Part shown: in pieces, positions 61,501 through 64,000 of the stretch
Numbering within the stretch: the first letter of the stretch is position 1
Layout of the letters: each line of letters begins with the position of its first letter
From: CAKZLS01 sp963771545
GTDB lineage: Bacteria; Pseudomonadota; Alphaproteobacteria; Rhodospirillales; Defluviicoccaceae
DNA length: 64,000 bases
Reading direction: 5' to 3'
NCBI GenBank assembly: GCA_963771545.1
Contig: CAVYTX010000002.1
Span: 1,922,001-1,986,000, forward strand
Program-made: the position numbers and the translations under genes
The notes under the pieces: generated by a model
Seen by the model: the letters and a program-made list of their open reading frames with translations, nothing else
What the model was told of the DNA's origin: nothing
Database searches by the model: none

Positions 61501-61678
61501 CCACCTCTTCGGCGCTGGCGCCCGGGTAGGGGGTGACGATGACCGCCGTCTTCACCGAGAAGTCCGGATCCTCCAGCCAGCCCAACTGGAAGAAACTGAA
61601 AACGCCGCCGACGACGATCAGCGCCGCGAGAAAAATCGTGACCGCTGTGTTGCCGATGGCGATCCGGGCGAGGCTCAT
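58499..61678 (-). CDS. RND efflux transporter, permease subunit (AcrB/MexF-like family)
   Basis: 1059-residue inner-membrane pump driven by protons. Seen: TAVTIFLAALIVVGGVFSFFQLG (TM1), a VIVTPYPGASAEEVEKEVTDVLE porter start, ALVIALGMMIDNAIVVADN with the proton-relay Asp pair in TM4, FFPIFVSEESAGEYCQAL, FGAFQAVPRQFFPDADRAQF at the second-half start, and SLSGMMIKNAIVLFDEI in TM10. Both halves are complete. ATG overlaps the stop of the fusion-protein gene (ATGA). No outer-membrane channel gene is present; substrates are unknown. Confidence 0.93.
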   Translation of the reverse strand: MSLARIAIGNTAVTIFLAALIVVGGVFSFFQLGWLEDPDFSVKTAVIVTPYPGASAEEVEKEVTDVLETALQEMSQVQELYSLSRPGSSLIRVDIQPQYWADELPQVWDELRRKINDALPRLPPGAGSPNIGDDFGFVYGFLMAITGDGYSYAELENFAEGLRTQLGVVDGVSRVELWGAQQRVVYVDVSEQRLAQLGLTAQTIEATLRQQNMVVDAGGVDAQDQRFRVAPTGSFTSPEDIERLVLTDFRNQPVAAATPSGSRTVVAPSGTPSRTTELITIGDLGKVTLGYAAPPLRLMRFSERTADGQFFSAPAVGIAIANEAGGNVVRTGRNIDTRLAQLEAQLPLGVQLHKIAWQSDLVVDSISEFMISLALAVVIVLVVLLLPVGWRVGVVIGSALLLTLLATFIVMGIMGEDLHRMSLGALVIALGMMIDNAIVVADNFLVRLQQGMERRQAAIESADVPAWPLLGATIIGVLAFFPIFVSEESAGEYCQALFTVVGVSLLLSWVISLTMTPLQLMYMIPDPKKVEEGQAARETGFYGALRRILVKAIRFRFVFVVGLVALLFLAFGAFQAVPRQFFPDADRAQFLMDYWAPEGTRIQQVAADTRAIEERLLEDPRVVSVSTFIGSGPPRFYLPVDSESPFQSFANIIVNTTSGDVVPAVADETKTWLGDNAEQALVRVRLYALGPSNPWSFQARIMGPADADPDVLRALGNEGLKILEDHPSVAEARLDWRERVRKLAPDFNDERARWAGVSRGDLADATKRAFDGRAIGLYREGNTLLPIKLRHVEDQRANFAALDTIQIQPSGSSTTVPLSQVTSGVNIKWENPIIARYQQRRTLTVEAEPFRGVTLADFMGSVRDRFEAIELPIGYELLWDGEYADSKAAQASLVPGIVPAAAVILFILIALFNAFRPPLIIILTIPFVFIGIAPALLVTQAPFGFVALLGAMSLSGMMIKNAIVLFDEISLELAKGKSPYQAIVDSAISRTRPVLLTAATTVLGVAPLLTDVFFRSLAVTIMGGLAIGAVLTLVLIPVLYAIFYRVKSSSPETVPDPGH

Positions 61679-62754
61679 GACCGGCGATCCCTCTCGCGCT
61701 CCAGATCGGGGAGACGCACCTTTTGGCCCTCGCGCAGGACATGCACGGCGGAGGTCGCGATCCAATCGCCGGGCCCGACGCCCCGAACCCGCATGCCGAG
61801 CGGGCTCGGCGCCACCACCTCCACCTCGCGTTTCGACGCGGTCATCGTCGCCTCGTCGATCACCCAGACCAGCGACCGTTCGCCATCGTCGGAAAAGATC
61901 GCGTTCAATGGCAGATCGAAGCCGCCGGCGGGGGCGTCCTCGGGCGGCACCACCCGGCCGGTCGCCCGCCCCGCCATGCCGGGCAGGATTTCCACGTCCT
62001 CCGGCTGGTCCATGACCAGGGTGATAGGAAAGGTTCGGGTCGTCGCCGACGCCTCCCGGCCGATCTCGGCGATGGCCGCGGGGATTGGCCGGCCCGGGAA
62101 CGCATCGAAGGTCACCTGGATATCCTGGACGTAGGGCGCGGAGGAGATCAGATTCTCCGGCACGTTGACGACGCACTCGATACTGGAAATGTCGAGGACG
62201 CGCATCACCGGCTGCCGGGCTTGGACGTTTTGAAAGTTCTCGACGAAGGTCGCGGCGACGACGCCGTCGAACGGGGCGCGCAACTGGGTGTCTTCCACCG
62301 CCTTGGCGCGGATGTCCACCTCCGCCAGGGCTTCGTCGAGGTCCGCCTGGGCATTGGTCAGATCCTGCCGGGCGACGGCGCCCGCTTGCGCCGCCTTCGC
62401 CACCCGATCGCGCATCGCTTGCGCCCGCGTCACCCGCGCCTCGGCCTGCATCAACGCGTTCTGGAAATCGCTCGGATCGAGCCGGGCGAGCAGGTCGCCC
62501 GCCCGCACCTCCGAGCCGACGCGAGCGGGCCGTTCGATGAGCCGGCCCGGCACCTCGAACGCGGCATTGATTTCACCCGCCGCCTCGGCGCGGCACGGAA
62601 ACGCGCGGTCCCGCAGGGCACCCGCGTCGACAACGCGCATGGCCCGGATCGGCCGCACGACCTCTTGTGGCTCTGGCGGCTCTTCGCAAGCGCCCGCCAC
62701 CAGGCAGGCCGCGACAACAACAAGCACAGATCTACGTACAACAATCCTTGTCAA
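61675..62754 (-). CDS. RND efflux periplasmic adaptor (membrane fusion protein), lipoprotein
   Basis: 359-residue adaptor between the pump and outer-membrane channel. Seen: a lipoprotein signal ending VAGAC (residue 23), the biotinyl-lipoyl-like segment FEVPGRLIERPARVGSEVRAGDLLARLDPSDF, an alpha-hairpin of about 60 residues (LMQAEARVTRAQAMRDRVAKAA), and beta-barrel parts APFDGVVAATFVE, VVNVPENLIS, and FPITLVMDQPEDVEILPGMAGRATG. TTG start supported by GGAGGG seven bases upstream. First gene of the efflux pair. Confidence 0.92.
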   Translation of the reverse strand: MTRIVVRRSVLVVVAACLVAGACEEPPEPQEVVRPIRAMRVVDAGALRDRAFPCRAEAAGEINAAFEVPGRLIERPARVGSEVRAGDLLARLDPSDFQNALMQAEARVTRAQAMRDRVAKAAQAGAVARQDLTNAQADLDEALAEVDIRAKAVEDTQLRAPFDGVVAATFVENFQNVQARQPVMRVLDISSIECVVNVPENLISSAPYVQDIQVTFDAFPGRPIPAAIAEIGREASATTRTFPITLVMDQPEDVEILPGMAGRATGRVVPPEDAPAGGFDLPLNAIFSDDGERSLVWVIDEATMTASKREVEVVAPSPLGMRVRGVGPGDWIATSAVHVLREGQKVRLPDLERERDRRS

Positions 62755-63247
62755 CGATGGACCCTCCGTCCTGCTTCACGGTGACTGCGTTGCTGAACCC
62801 GCCGAAGTCGGCACACGTTTTCATGCCTACGCCCAAGCCGCGGATCCGCAAAACCTTTTTTATGGAATTACTCACTTGGCTGGTCGTGGAAAGCCCGGAT
62901 CCTCGTTTACCAGGCGCCCGGCAATACCGCGCCAACCGTTCTCCACGATCGTCGAGCGTCTGGATGATCAGTTGCGGGACATGCCGCGCAAGCGCGACGA
63001 CCGCTTGAACGTTGTTCTGTCAAGAAAATGACGCTGGACGTAAAAGGTGTTGTAGACCGAGGACTGGATATATTGAAAGCTGGGGGAAACGTAAGACGAT
63101 GATCAGGCACGCCGGCGTCGGCCAGCCAATCAGCGTGTCAATGCCCCTTTTCTAATCCATGATTCTGAATCATTTATTGCGAACACAGCGGACTGTGATG
63201 ATAATGGTCATATTCTGTCGCGCGGGCATTAGGGTGGAATAGCTAAT
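62755..63247. other. Intergenic region, RND operon / coiled-coil protein
   Basis: About 490 bases with no supportable gene. Several frames exist on both strands without ribosome sites. The end (63170-63245) is AT-rich and probably holds the promoter of the next rightward gene; the left end holds the efflux operon promoter. No TetR-type regulator lies here. Confidence 0.4.
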
Positions 63248-63532
63248 ATGCGTGCTGTCGGGTTGAGGCTAACGGTTGGCGCCGCGGCGCTGATTGTGGG
63301 ACTGCCTTTTGTCTTGACCGCACAGGTGGCGCAGGCGCAGGCGCAGACTGGGGGGCAAGCCTCGGCAAAGACCCTCGAACAGGATCTGGAGGCGCAACTC
63401 GCCCGGAACGAAGCCCTTCGCGAGCATATCGCCAAGCTCGAGGCGGCCGTGGAAAAGGGCGTGTGCGACAACCCGGAAGCGGCGGCGTTGCTTCAAAAGG
63501 GGCCCGATTTGAAGGCTCCGCCCCCGCAATAA
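63248..63532 (+). CDS. Small periplasmic coiled-coil protein
   Basis: 94 residues. Seen: a Sec signal (VGLRLTVGAAALIVGLPFVLTAQVAQA, cleavage near AQA at residues 28-30), Gln/Ala-rich linker, then a helix with heptads (LEQDLEAQLARNEALREHIAKLEAAVEKGV) and a Cys-Asp-Asn-Pro turn. No catalytic motif. The adjacent leftward gene encodes a second coiled-coil envelope protein, so the two may pair. Confidence 0.75.
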   Translation: MRAVGLRLTVGAAALIVGLPFVLTAQVAQAQAQTGGQASAKTLEQDLEAQLARNEALREHIAKLEAAVEKGVCDNPEAAALLQKGPDLKAPPPQ

Positions 63533-63556
63533 CCGATCCTGAGCGAAAAACCCGGG

Positions 63557-64000
63557 TTACTGCAGCGCCAGATCGACCTCCCTCTCAAGCGCCTCTTTTT
63601 GTCCTTTTAGCTTCTGGAGTTGCTTGTCCTTCTCCGCCTGCGGGGAAAATGTATCCTCTTTCAAAAGTTTGTTTTTCGCTTCCAGGTCGGCGATCTTTCG
63701 TTCCAGGTCTTTGTTGGCCTTCTTTGACCGGGACAGCTTTGACTTCATCGCATCGAGGTCGCTCTGCAGGGCGGCATACTTTCTCTCGGCCGCCTCCCGC
63801 TGCCGGCGCACGGAACCCTGATCGCTCTTCGCCTTGGCGTAGTCATCCTGGATCGCCTTCTGGCGGGCCTGTTCCTCGGTCAGCGTCACTTGTTTTTCCT
63901 CTTGGCGCTGTTCGTATCTACCGGTGCAGGCGATGCCCCGGATAAAGCCCCCTTGCGACGGGTCGCACTCCGCCGTCGTGCAGGCCGATACGAATACCGC
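63557..64000 (-). CDS. Coiled-coil lipoprotein, 5' end outside window
   Basis: The frame is open to the window edge and its visible start reads AVFVSACTTAECDPSQGGFI, a lipobox (VSAC) followed by a short Cys-rich segment and GRYEQRQEEKQ. From about 63890 leftward it is a long coiled coil (EEQARQKAIQDDYAKAKSDQG, RRQREAAERKYAALQSDLDAMKSKL, DLERKIADLEAKNKLL) to its stop. It would be a membrane-anchored rod projecting into the periplasm. A GTG at 63889 could also be taken as a start but would remove the lipobox, so the longer partial frame is preferred. Confidence 0.75.
   Translation of the reverse strand, partial: AVFVSACTTAECDPSQGGFIRGIACTGRYEQRQEEKQVTLTEEQARQKAIQDDYAKAKSDQGSVRRQREAAERKYAALQSDLDAMKSKLSRSKKANKDLERKIADLEAKNKLLKEDTFSPQAEKDKQLQKLKGQKEALEREVDLALQ

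Noticed and set aside
58499..62176. A 1225-codon leftward ORF
   Set aside because: Its first 166 codons are an out-of-frame reading of the fusion-protein gene; the RND pump starts at 61678.
1..64000. tRNA, rRNA, insertion sequence or prophage
   Set aside because: I looked for cloverleaf-like and transposase-like sequences and found none that I could support; a tRNA scan would be decisive.

Overview
The window is GC-rich chromosomal DNA, very probably from an alphaproteobacterium. The pointers are PhaR, a QueA-Tgt-QueF-QueG operon, DUF6460 and DUF1206 proteins, a RamB/ScfR-type regulator, a MaoC-Pta fusion upstream of acetate kinase and FabI, and GTGA/ATGA start-stop overlaps. A Rhodospirillales-like host is an inference. 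I see no rRNA or tRNA gene, prophage, insertion sequence or CRISPR array.

Layout. 1-1.9 kb: sulfate activation (cysD, partial cysN). 2.1-7.6 kb: acetyl-CoA/hydroxybutyrate metabolism (3-hydroxybutyryl-CoA dehydrogenase, two thiolases, a ferritin-like protein) and the PHA regulator phaR. 7.9-12.1 kb: a small XRE regulator, then the queuosine operon read leftward. 12.3-15 kb: an LsrG-like monooxygenase with an iron alcohol dehydrogenase, a small membrane protein and a Tat-exported M15-like protein. 15-19.6 kb: a universal stress protein coupled to a Na,K-ATPase-like P-type ATPase, then AzlCD. 19.7-25.4 kb: APP1-type phosphatase, AsmA, DUF1206 protein and a frameshifted RamB/ScfR-type regulator. 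25.6-29.9 kb: an island-like stretch with a 28-residue membrane ORF, a two-gene operon encoding a TPR protein made of exact 150-bp repeats and a membrane protein with a 'GGDVxxSTITI' tail, and a non-coding tract rich in TGACGAC motifs. 29.9-42.8 kb: lipoprotein esterase, MsrA, SpoIIAA-like protein, a CPA2 antiporter overlapping an adenylate cyclase, the pta-ackA-fabI operon, two stress proteins and NhaA. 42.9-54.1 kb: glutaminase-MFS-asparaginase, a three-gene membrane/hydrolase operon with two broken frames, and patatin-GntP-GltS. 54.1-64 kb: exported carbonic anhydrase, MaoC hydratase, DUF1269 protein, SLC13 permease, an RND efflux pair and two divergent coiled-coil envelope proteins.

The genes suggest a cell that stores and dissimilates acetyl units (thiolases, hydroxybutyryl-CoA dehydrogenase, PhaR, Pta/AckA), deamidates Gln/Asn, and invests in Na+/K+/H+ homeostasis (P-type ATPase, CPA2, NhaA) and stress proteins.

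A quality signal runs through the window. Six reading-frame breaks (cysD, queG start, the RamB/ScfR-type gene, the esterase, a DUF900-type hydrolase, a DUF3611 protein) all shift the frame in the same direction, equal to one extra base. Raw reads should be checked before any of these genes is called dead.
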